Source of the DNA: JAADDK01 sp964425415
GTDB lineage: Archaea > Thermoplasmatota > Thermoplasmata > Thermoplasmatales > Aciduliprofundaceae
Assembly: GCA_964425415.1 (NCBI GenBank)
Contig: CAYRMJ010000031.1
Coordinates: 1-15,668, forward strand
DNA: 15,668 bases
Direction of reading: 5' to 3'
Part shown: one piece after another, positions 1-7,200 of the stretch
Layout: each line of letters begins with the position of its first letter
Position numbering within the stretch: the stretch's first letter is position 1
Made by a program: the position numbers and the translations under genes
Notes under the pieces: model-generated
Told to the model about the DNA's origin: nothing
Databases searched by the model: none
Seen by the model: the letters and a program-made list of their open reading frames with translations, nothing else

Positions 1-228
1 CACATTCCCTCCTGCAACCACACTAAAACCTTCGGAAACGCACTCTACCTCCTGCAACCACACATTCCCTCCTGCAACCACTAAAACAGCGGGTTCCTTA
101 ACCTCCTGCAACCACACATTCCCTCCTGCAACCGCTAAAACAGCGGTTCCTCCAACCTCCTGCAACCACACATTCCCTCCTGCAATCATGCCAAAACCTT
201 CGGAACCGCACCCTACCCCCTGCGAGCG
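1..228. repeat. Degenerate tandem repeat, units of 60, 54, 54 and 60 bp
   Basis: Four consecutive units begin at 1, 61, 115 and 169, each with the same 17 bases (cacattccctcctgcaa). Units 2 and 3 (54 bp) share a middle part containing ctaaaacagcgg. Units 1 and 4 (60 bp) share a different middle part containing aaaaccttcggaa. Each of the first three units carries the core cctcctgcaacca twice, about 34 bp apart when counted start to start across unit ends. In unit 3 the middle forms a perfect 7-bp hairpin (aaccgct / agcggtt around a 5-nt loop, about 130-148); in unit 2 this pairing is broken. Unit 4 decays toward its right end. The array clearly continues beyond the left edge, so its full size is unknown. 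There is no spacer pattern and no neighbouring transposase. It may be a minisatellite or part of a repeat protein gene. Confidence 0.85.
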
Positions 229-319
229 CAGAGCGGTTATCATACCAACTTACAACTGCTTTTTGGAGGTTAAAAATAACCCGATAGGTCGCAAACCAGC
301 CGCCGAAGGCGGGCGTTAA
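2..319 (+). other. Open reading frame through the repeats, possible 3' end of a repeat protein
   Basis: One plus-strand frame stays open from position 2 to a TAA at 317-319 (105 codons), across the whole repeat array and about 44 codons beyond it. The other two forward frames hit stops inside the repeats. All unit lengths are multiples of three, so the repeat would read as an 18- or 20-residue peptide containing TSCNHTFPPA, rich in Thr, Pro, Ser and Cys. No start codon with a promoter is visible here; a gene would have to begin left of the window. The tail after the repeats matches no family I recognise. Repetition itself makes a long open frame more likely by chance, so this is a weak candidate and may be non-coding. 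Confidence 0.2.
299..314. other. Short GC hairpin upstream of the leuD-like promoter
   Basis: A 5-bp GC stem (ccgcc / ggcgg) closes around gaa. It sits just before the AT-rich promoter of the leuD-like gene and overlaps the end of the open frame through the repeats. It could be a transcription-end or processing signal for whatever lies to the left. The stem is too short to be decisive. Confidence 0.25.
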
Positions 320-335
320 GATAAAAAGAGCAATG

Positions 336-344
336 TTAATAAAA
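336..344 (+). promoter_or_regulatory. TATA box of the leuD-like operon
   Basis: The sequence ttaataaaa is centred 25 nt before the ATG at 365, the spacing expected for a leaderless archaeal transcript. This is the main reason for preferring ATG 365 over the GTG at 350. Confidence 0.5.
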
Positions 345-364
345 CAGATGTGATTACAAGAACT

Positions 365-889
365 ATGAAACCCACAATCATAAAGGGCAGAATCTGGATG
401 CTTAGAGACAAAGATGGAAAGAGAATAGACAACGTGGACACGGACATGATTTTCCACAATAAATTTTTGTATATCACGGACCTGAAGGAGATGGGTAAGC
501 ACGCGTTCTCCAACCTTCCCGGCTGGGAGGACTTTCCACAGAGAGCTAGAGCGGGCGATATTCTCGTTGTTGGCCGCAATTTCGGCTCGGGCTCGTCTCG
601 GCAGCAAGCGGTGGACTGCTTCATTGCGCTGGGCATATCTCTCATAATCGGAGAGAGTTTCGGTGCAATTTACAAGAGAAATGTAATCAACTCAGGATTG
701 CCCCTCATTGAGGCGCCGGGGATATTTGAATCTGACTTGAAGAGCGGGGACGTAGTGGAGGTGAACCTCACAACTGGGGAGATATTCAGAGATGGAAAGC
801 TGATTTTCAGAGGAACTCCCATGTCAAAGGTGGCTCTTGACATATACAACCATGGGGGTTTGATGAACTTGGCAAAGGAGATAGCATGA
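365..889 (+). CDS. leuD: LeuD-like aconitase-family hydro-lyase small subunit
   Basis: This is a 174-residue swivel-domain protein of the 3-isopropylmalate dehydratase / homoaconitase small-subunit family. Such proteins pair with a [4Fe-4S] large subunit to isomerise a hydroxy-acid by dehydration and rehydration in the cytoplasm. Visible family marks are the DNVDTDMI segment (residues 22-29) and GRNFGSGSSRQQA (70-82), which holds the substrate-carboxylate-binding Ser-Ser-Arg. The usual REH after that is RQQ here. The loop that separates isopropylmalate from homoaconitate specificity in characterised enzymes (YLRT in homoaconitases) reads FLYI, so the substrate cannot be assigned. No large subunit is in the window. 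A GTG at 350 would add five residues; ATG 365 fits the TATA spacing and family length better. The stop codon overlaps the start of the next gene (ATGA), so the two are translationally coupled. The leucine-pathway name is tentative. Confidence 0.8.
   Translation: MKPTIIKGRIWMLRDKDGKRIDNVDTDMIFHNKFLYITDLKEMGKHAFSNLPGWEDFPQRARAGDILVVGRNFGSGSSRQQAVDCFIALGISLIIGESFGAIYKRNVINSGLPLIEAPGIFESDLKSGDVVEVNLTTGEIFRDGKLIFRGTPMSKVALDIYNHGGLMNLAKEIA
876..880 (+). promoter_or_regulatory. Shine-Dalgarno site of the transglutaminase-like gene
   Basis: An AGGAG lies five nt before the ATG at 886, inside the last codons of the leuD-like gene. It supports 886 as the start and points to SD-dependent, coupled translation of the second operon gene. 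Confidence 0.6.
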
Positions 890-2172
890 ACTTTCTCTCC
901 GTGCCAGTTCCGGAGGATGTGAGAACTGCAGAGATTCAGGGTGATTTCAGGGAGGCGGAGCGAAGAATAGAAAAATGGCTGAATGGGGAGCTGCACCCGT
1001 GCATGCGACTTCGTTTAGAGTACGAGAAGGAGCGCATTTTCAGAATTCGCAGAGAATACGGCATTTCACTCCAACGAGGAATAGAGCGCCTGAAAAGAGA
1101 GATTGGATATGTGAAAGAAGAGACCATAGAAGAATGGATTAGAAGCGGGGCTCTGGATTGCAGAAACATAGATGGAAAGATGAGATGCTTCAACAGATTT
1201 GTGGATAATCTGGCGTTTGCAGAGCCGGCCATTGCTATGAGGAGAAAAAAGAAAAATGCAAAGACGAAGGAACTTTTGCTTCAAACCCTTATTCGCATGA
1301 GCACTGGAGAGAGCAGAAAATACAGAATCACCGCCGGGATAAGGTTGAAAATAAGAAAAAAATACGAGGGTGAGAAGTTCCGCGTCTGGCTCCCACTGCC
1401 TCAGGAGCGGTTCCAGAGCGAGAAGGTGAGAATCATTGCATCAAAACCTCAGGTGAGTTATATATCCACAGCTGAGCAGAGAACCGCTTACTTTGAGACG
1501 AGGGAGCGAGAGATAAATATGGAATTTGAATATGAGATATCAGAAGTATCCGGTGGACTGGAAGGAGAGGTGAAGGAGGAGCATAAGGGGGAGAAGTTGC
1601 CCCACATCGCATTCACTCCCTACATAAAATCCTTGGCGGAACGCGTGGCTGGCGATGGAGACACGATGGAGAAGGCTCGGAGAATATACAACTGGGTTAC
1701 CTCGCACATGCGCTATTTTTACGTGAGAAATTACGGCACTTATGATAACATAGGGGAATACGCGGCTGTTAATTTGAGGGGAGATTGCGGATTTCACGCA
1801 ATTCTATTCATCGCTCTTTGCAGAGCCGTGGGCATTCCTGCAAAGTGGCAGAGCGGATGGTTCATCACACCCTATTATGCAGGGCCTCATGACTGGGCGC
1901 AGGTCTTCGTGAATGGAGAATGGTACCCTGTGGATGCATCCTTCGGTAATCTGCGCAGGCACACAAAGGTTGAGAACGAGTTTTACTTTGGAAATTTGGA
2001 TGCGTTCAGGATGATTGCAAACGATGACATTCTCTCTCCATTCAATCCTCGCAAGATGCACTGGCGCTCTGACCCTGTGGACAATCAGGTGGGCGAGGTG
2101 GAAACAGATAAGAACCTGTACTACGGGGACTTTTCATGGAAAATTTATTTTAAAGACATAAAAAAGATTTGA
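886..2172 (+). CDS. Transglutaminase-like cysteine-protease-fold protein
   Basis: A 428-residue protein with a C-terminal transglutaminase-like (papain-fold) domain. The probable catalytic triad is Cys301 in GDCGFHA, His336 in HDWAQVF and Asp350 in WYPVDASFGN, in the right order and spacing. No signal peptide or membrane segment is visible, so it is probably cytoplasmic. Residues 1 to about 130 form a charged, helical N-terminal region ending near NIDGKMRCFNRFVDNL. From memory it resembles the N-terminal part of transglutaminase-like proteins of unknown function in Firmicutes. Residues about 145-240 look like a beta-rich linker domain. The gene overlaps the LeuD-like gene by 4 bp. Whether it acts as a protease, amidase, deamidase or crosslinker is unknown, and the link to a hydro-lyase subunit is unexplained. 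Base composition of this gene and the leuD-like gene looks more GC-rich than the genes to the right. Confidence 0.85.
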   Translation: MNFLSVPVPEDVRTAEIQGDFREAERRIEKWLNGELHPCMRLRLEYEKERIFRIRREYGISLQRGIERLKREIGYVKEETIEEWIRSGALDCRNIDGKMRCFNRFVDNLAFAEPAIAMRRKKKNAKTKELLLQTLIRMSTGESRKYRITAGIRLKIRKKYEGEKFRVWLPLPQERFQSEKVRIIASKPQVSYISTAEQRTAYFETREREINMEFEYEISEVSGGLEGEVKEEHKGEKLPHIAFTPYIKSLAERVAGDGDTMEKARRIYNWVTSHMRYFYVRNYGTYDNIGEYAAVNLRGDCGFHAILFIALCRAVGIPAKWQSGWFITPYYAGPHDWAQVFVNGEWYPVDASFGNLRRHTKVENEFYFGNLDAFRMIANDDILSPFNPRKMHWRSDPVDNQVGEVETDKNLYYGDFSWKIYFKDIKKI

Positions 2173-2376
2173 ATTCAATTCTTTCAACGCCAAATAGTTT
2201 CTCTTATCAGCTGTTGAAAAACAAGTCTATGCGCTTTCTTTCAAACCGCAACCCCACATCCATAACCCTATTGATTCTCTGGTTGCATATCCTCTATCCC
2301 TAATTTACCTTTTTCTCACATATACACTCACAATCTCATATCCTTTTGTGATTCTAACTTAGACAGACAAAGGAAA
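2173..2376. other. AT-rich, pyrimidine-rich intergenic gap
   Basis: I see no reading frame, tRNA or hairpin of note here. The plus strand is rich in T and C runs (for example near 2240 and 2309-2318) after the transglutaminase-like stop, as expected for archaeal T-tract termination. No C/D or H/ACA motif pair was found on either strand. Confidence 0.4.
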
Positions 2377-2386
2377 TAATTAAATA
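2377..2386 (+). promoter_or_regulatory. TATA box of the winged-helix ATPase gene
   Basis: The sequence taattaaata is centred about 28 nt before ATG 2410, consistent with a leaderless or near-leaderless transcript. Confidence 0.5.
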
Positions 2387-2409
2387 GAGGGAAAAAAATT
2401 ACATAACCA

Positions 2410-3492
2410 ATGCGTTTGAGAGTGCCCGAGAAAATACTTCTACATCTTTACGAGTATAGGAGATTTGGAGATGATTATACATATCCCATTGAAATAACTC
2501 AACAAGGCATCGCCAATGCAGTTGGCATATCTGTTACTCATGTGCCCAGAAACATAAAAAAGCTACTCCAAGAGGGACTGGTAGAATCCAAAAAAGGGCA
2601 TGTTAGTGGAAAAAAGAAAAGGCTAACTGTTTATATTCTCACCCACAGGGGAATTGCCATTGCAAAGGAGCTGGTAGAGAGGGTAAACAGCATGGAAGTT
2701 GAGGTGGGTGGAGAGCGTGTAAAGATAAGCACCATCAAAAGAGCCACAAATATGAAATATGTTGAAATCCTAAATAGAATTGAGAATGGAACCATTGAGA
2801 AAGCATCACTGAGTTCAGAAGAGCGTGTGCTGTTCTCTGAAAGTTCTGTAAAAGTTGTTAAATTTTTGGACAGAGAGGAAGAAATCAACATTCTCAAAAA
2901 CTGGCTCTCTGATGGAAAAGTGATGTGCATAATTGGAGGACCCGGAACGGGAAAAACTTATCTAATGCGTAGATTTTTAGATATATCCAAACCTAAGATT
3001 AACGTATTATGGTTTGATATATATCCCGGAAGAAAGTGGAGTACAATTAAAGAAATCATATCTTCCCTGTTTGGAGCCTCTGATGTTTTGAATATCCTAA
3101 GGACACATCCCACACTTCTGATATTTGATGGATATCAAGATGTAGATGATGAGTTTGTGAGTGCTCTGAATTCCTTGATGGTGGACGATATTGGCAACAG
3201 TAAAATACTTGTAAGCATGCGTGCGGACACACCGTATTACAACAGATTTTACACTCTCGCAGATGTGGCAGAGTCAAGAGTGCAAGAGATAAAATTAGGA
3301 CCTTTACCCTATGAATACGCACGAAAGATACTCCCCGATGTGAAAGAATCTGCTTTCAAAAGGATATATCAACTGGCCAAAGGAAACCCACGGGTTTTAA
3401 CTTCGCTGAAAAAGGGCACGATTGACAAAGAAGAAGTTCCTCTAACCCCTGAAAATGTGCATCTTTTAAAGTTTTTAGCAAAGCAAAAGTAG
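2410..3492 (+). CDS. Winged-helix / P-loop ATPase, possible signal-responsive regulator
   Basis: A 360-residue protein in two parts. Residues 1 to about 95 are a winged-helix DNA-binding domain: the helix-turn-helix TQQGIANAVGISVTHVPRNIKKLLQ, residues 30-54, given here only as a location with its usual Ala-Gly-turn pattern, is followed by a basic wing. Residues about 148-335 are an AAA/STAND-like ATPase with Walker A GGPGTGKT (176-183), Walker B LLIFD (236-240), and Arg271 after a sensor-like strand ILVSM. The C-terminal tail is short, with no obvious sensor repeats. Such HTH-ATPase fusions are common in euryarchaea and mostly uncharacterised. It stands alone with its own promoter, and its stop is followed within a few bases by the promoter of the guide-RNA candidate. 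No target operator could be identified. A function as ATP-dependent transcription regulator is an inference. Confidence 0.75.
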   Translation: MRLRVPEKILLHLYEYRRFGDDYTYPIEITQQGIANAVGISVTHVPRNIKKLLQEGLVESKKGHVSGKKKRLTVYILTHRGIAIAKELVERVNSMEVEVGGERVKISTIKRATNMKYVEILNRIENGTIEKASLSSEERVLFSESSVKVVKFLDREEEINILKNWLSDGKVMCIIGGPGTGKTYLMRRFLDISKPKINVLWFDIYPGRKWSTIKEIISSLFGASDVLNILRTHPTLLIFDGYQDVDDEFVSALNSLMVDDIGNSKILVSMRADTPYYNRFYTLADVAESRVQEIKLGPLPYEYARKILPDVKESAFKRIYQLAKGNPRVLTSLKKGTIDKEEVPLTPENVHLLKFLAKQK

Positions 3493-3497
3493 GAAAA

Positions 3498-3504
3498 TTT
3501 TTAT
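3498..3504 (+). promoter_or_regulatory. TATA box of the guide-RNA candidate
   Basis: The sequence tttttat is centred at about 3501. The expected start 25-28 nt downstream falls at the first base pairs of the RNA hairpin (3526-3529). It closely matches the tttttat box used by the signal peptidase gene at 9414. This box is separate from the deoC box. Confidence 0.5.
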
Positions 3505-3525
3505 GTAGATACATTTTGCACTTCC

Positions 3526-3586
3526 ATGCCCGCTCGGCTGGCATCCTCTGAGTAATGATGAGGATCCCCGCAAGCGGGCCATATCT
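3526..3586 (+). ncRNA. Candidate archaeal H/ACA guide RNA (pseudouridylation guide)
   Basis: A single hairpin with every part of an archaeal H/ACA RNA. The lower stem is 7 bp (3528-3534 with 3573-3579). The internal pocket has an 8-nt 5' side (3535-3542) and a 7-nt 3' side (3566-3572). The upper stem is 6 Watson-Crick pairs (3543-3548 with 3560-3565). It is capped by a K-loop made of CTGA (3548-3551) and ATGATGA (3555-3561), giving a U-U pair and two tandem sheared G-A pairs for L7Ae binding. An ANA box (ATA, 3581-3583) follows the lower stem, 15 nt after the upper stem ends, matching the 14-16 nt rule. The element has its own TATA box, and deoC has a separate one downstream. No T-rich terminator follows, so readthrough toward deoC is possible. 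The structure was drawn by eye and not folded by program. Confidence 0.75.
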
Positions 3587-3595
3587 CAGAAAAGA

Positions 3596-3601
3596 TTTAA
3601 A
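3596..3601 (+). promoter_or_regulatory. TATA box of deoC
   Basis: The sequence tttaaa is centred about 26 nt before ATG 3624. deoC should therefore be transcribed leaderless and independently of the guide-RNA candidate. Confidence 0.6.
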
Positions 3602-3623
3602 CGGCATGGTGTCATGAGGGCTT

Positions 3624-4289
3624 ATGAGAAGGGAGGAACTTGCAAAATATATTGACCACACAAATTTGAAGGCACAGGCCACAAGGGAAGACATTAAAAA
3701 GCTATGTGAAGAAGCGAAAAAATTTGGATTTTATGCTGTTTGCGTAAATCCGTATCGTGTGAAAGACGCAAAGGAATTTCTGAAAGGAAGCAGCGTGAAG
3801 ATTGCATCGGTGGTGGGCTTTCCACTTGGTGCAACATTCACAGAGGTAAAAGTGCAAGAATCTGTGATGGCCATAAGAAACGGAGCTTCTGAAATAGACA
3901 TGGTTATTAACATAGGTGCGCTTAAAGATGGAAATTATGATGAAGTAGAGCGAGATATAAAAGAAGTAGTGGATGCTGCACATTCAATGAATGCTATTGT
4001 AAAGGTGATTATTGAGACATGCTACCTTACAGAGGATGAAAAAATCAAAGCCTGTGAGATTGCAAAGAGAGCTGGTGCAGATTTTGTGAAAACATCCACA
4101 GGTTTTGGAACCGCCGGTGCGAAGGTTGAAGATGTAAGGTTAATGCGCGAGGTTGTGGGTTCTAACATGGGTGTGAAAGCTGCAGGAGGCATACATACTG
4201 CGAAAGAAGCCGAGGATATGATAAAAGCGGGTGCAACTAGAATAGGCGCCAGTAGAAGTGTTCAAATAATTGAGTCTGCTGAACAATGA
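3624..4289 (+). CDS. deoC: Deoxyribose-phosphate aldolase
   Basis: This 221-residue class I aldolase cleaves 2-deoxy-D-ribose 5-phosphate to glyceraldehyde 3-phosphate and acetaldehyde. It is a cytoplasmic TIM-barrel enzyme of deoxynucleoside breakdown. Family marks are YIDHTNLKA near the N-terminus (9-17), VVGFPLGA (63-70), Asp92 in EIDMVINIGAL, the Schiff-base Lys156 in DFVKTSTGFGTAGA, the proton-relay Lys185 in GVKAAGGI, and the phosphate-binding RIGASRS (206-212). All key residues are present and the length is normal for the short archaeal/bacterial form. ATG 3624 is chosen because it lies right at the expected transcription start after the tttaaa box. No other nucleoside-salvage gene is adjacent. 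The stop codon abuts the stop codon of the opposing helicase gene with no base between them. Confidence 0.95.
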   Translation: MRREELAKYIDHTNLKAQATREDIKKLCEEAKKFGFYAVCVNPYRVKDAKEFLKGSSVKIASVVGFPLGATFTEVKVQESVMAIRNGASEIDMVINIGALKDGNYDEVERDIKEVVDAAHSMNAIVKVIIETCYLTEDEKIKACEIAKRAGADFVKTSTGFGTAGAKVEDVRLMREVVGSNMGVKAAGGIHTAKEAEDMIKAGATRIGASRSVQIIESAEQ

Positions 4290-7200
4290 CTATTTTATCA
4301 CTTCCTTAAATATTTTTTCTGCATCTTCACTACTTGATTTTTTGATTTTAAGTTTTCTCTTTCCAGTAGCCTTTACAACTCCTAAAAATTCTCCATTTAT
4401 AACCACATAACCCTCAAATTTCTGAGGATATATGTACATTATTAACCTTGAAATCGGATCAGAGGGATGCAAAACCACTGGATTATTAAAGTAATTCGTA
4501 TTATCAATTTCATCAGGATTTCCATAATACAATTTACCATCATTTAAATATAGCCCTGCCTTTAATTCGCTCCTCTTCAAAATCTCCACAACATCTGCAC
4601 GGGAGAGGTAATTACCGCCGAAAATTTTTGCGATATCTGAATTTATAAAACCTAAAACATCAAACAAGTTTTCAATATATTTCTCCAACGCATACTCTCG
4701 CTCATATTTTTTCTCAACCACCACATATCCCAACGGATATTTTACAATGTAGTTCCCCATATACAAGTTCTTGAGTGCTTCCTCTGTTCTCTCTATTCCC
4801 AGAGGCGACTCTTCAAAAATTTCGCTAATTTTCATCTTTTTGTGGGTAAGAAGCATTGTATAAATCACATGCATATCCTTGTCCATCTCCATGGATTTAA
4901 TAGCCTGAAATATAGCTGCACTCTCTTTGGTGGCGTACCCGTGCTCATTTCTCAAATCCAAAGTTTCATACACAAGCTCAGAGTGATAATACTTTGAAAT
5001 GTTTATTCTTTTGTAAGCTCTTATAAGTTCAAAATCAGAGTGGAGAAACATAAGAAACTTTGCCACATCTAAAGGAGTCTTTAACTTCCGACCGGGAACA
5101 ACTCTACTTTTCCAGAGGACATACGATAAGATTTTTTTATTATCATAAACTTTGTTCACAGGTACTCCAGACGCGTAGTAATCACCTATCTTTTTGAACT
5201 TCGTTGAGCCGTAACTATCATTTGATATCACCATGCCTAAATTTGAAAGGTGGTCCATAAATGATTTTTTATCACCTACAACTTCCTCCACAAAGTAATG
5301 ATCAAACTTATCTATTAACTCTCCACTTGCCACAACTTGCCCCTTTTCCACTAACACATGCGAATACAAATTTGAGAATTTATCATAAAGCTCCTGCATT
5401 ATTGGATAAGCAAACGGGTCCGCGCTCGGAACCACCGCTTTCACGTGCTCATAATCCCCTATATTTTCAGCCGTATAATAAATTCTACCTTCTGCAATTA
5501 ATTCTTTTAAATTCTCAGTTTCTGATAGAGGAAACCGTGTGAGCCATTCAAATTGCTCTTTGGTCATTGGGCCATAACCCCGAATAATTCTCATTGTAAA
5601 ATCTCCAGCGTCTCCTGCCATCTCAGTAATCAGAGGTTCAAAATAATATGTGCTGGAATCTTCTACGTCCACCACTGTGCGATACACATACACATTTTTC
5701 TCAAGGGTGTCTATTATTCTCTTGACAGTACTCTGTCTATAGCTACTGCTTTTAATTATTTCATTCAGCGTAGCTTTGGTTCCTAATCTTGCAATAAGCT
5801 CAATTATTTTGCGCTCTCGCTCTCCAATATTTTCAATGCGATATACTCCTGCAAATAAAGGTACATCCCTCTTCCTCGCATATCCATATCTTCCACCTAA
5901 AAATTTACCGTATGCAATTTCTCTTCTACGAACCATATTCAAAAATTCTTCAAAGCATCCGCGAATTTTAATGGAATCTATGCTAAATGCAATCAAAAAA
6001 TTATCAAAGTATTCTCTGCAACTCATCTTTCTGATTATTTTCCATGCGCGATAGGATTGAATGCGCGCCTCAGAAATTCCCCTTTTTTCCCTCAATTTTC
6101 TGTAATCCTCTTCCAGCATGTACTGCTCTCCGTATCCCACAACAAATTTTGCCTTCTTCACGGTTCCTTCATTGACCATGTACTTGAGTATTCTCCTCGC
6201 ATCATTTTCATCAATATGGAGTGTGTACACAATCTCTTCAAATGTAAGTGGTGCTCTTAGATTTAGCAGATTTTTTATTAATATCTCAAGTGCGTAATCT
6301 CTATTTATTTCCTCTCTGTTCCGAACGTACCATTTTATCTTGCCTTTAATAACTTTGCGTCCAACTAAATACGCACGCTCCATGCATTTTAAAATATCCA
6401 TGATTTCTGATTTTTTTATTTCAAACTCTTTGGCAAGTTCCTCTACTGTTTTATCGCCTTCCCATTTTATTGTGTTATCGCACTCTTTCGCATACAATGT
6501 AGAAAATACAGGATATAGAGAAATAGTGGTCCATAGCAAGCGTCCTGCATATACAGACACTATCTCTCCAGCATCAATCTTTGATTCAACCAAAGACACC
6601 AAATCTTCTTCATTCATCTCAGAATAATCGTATATGTTTATACCTCGTCTATGCAGCACATCTGCGCCCGGTGCGTGTGATAAAAAATCCATCAAGCTGC
6701 TCTCATCCCGTATTCTAATTTTAGAACTGAAATAGCTTTCAATTTCCTCTTCACTAAACAGAAATTCAGTCTCTTCTGCAGGAATTATGCGTTCAAGGAG
6801 CCTAAGATGGAGATGCTTTAGAAGAGCTGTGCGGTCTTCCATAAGCACTATATCGGATATGCCCACAAGAATGATGCTATGGGCAAACACACTTGGTGTA
6901 TCTGAATACTCAATTTTCATGAACTCAATATCTCCATTTTCAATTCCTTTAAGCACCTCCTTCGCATGAGGAAGATCCATTGCAATGGTAAATATCTCAT
7001 TGAAAGTCTCTTCTATCACCGGAAAACCGGGAATTTCACTGAGAAGCTTTAATATTCTATCACTCCTGAGCTGCTGCCGAGCAACTGAAACGGACCGCCC
7101 TTTGTATTTTCTCAAAACCATGAATGAGCGTGTTGCAACATGCCTAAATCTTTGCTTGAACAGTTCAGTTCCGAATATAGCGTGCCTCAAAACATCATCA

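Noticed and set aside
1..228. CRISPR array
   Set aside because: The variable parts recur between units and are not unique spacers, unit length switches between 54 and 60 bp, and no cas genes are near.
299..314. Strong terminator hairpin
   Set aside because: The stem is only five pairs and no T-tract follows on the plus strand, so it is listed only as a weak feature.
98..607. Minus-strand reading frame of 169 codons
   Set aside because: It runs antisense through the leuD-like gene and the repeats, has no promoter or family resemblance, and is explained by the coding strand.
3526..3586. C/D-box sRNA
   Set aside because: Only one CTGA / ATGATGA pair is present, in the internal D'-C' order at the tip of a hairpin. 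There are no terminal C and D boxes, and the lower stem plus ANA box fit H/ACA far better.
3526..3586. Rho-independent-type terminator of the winged-helix ATPase gene or a riboswitch for deoC
   Set aside because: No T-tract follows the hairpin, and deoC has its own TATA box downstream of it with no room for a leader.
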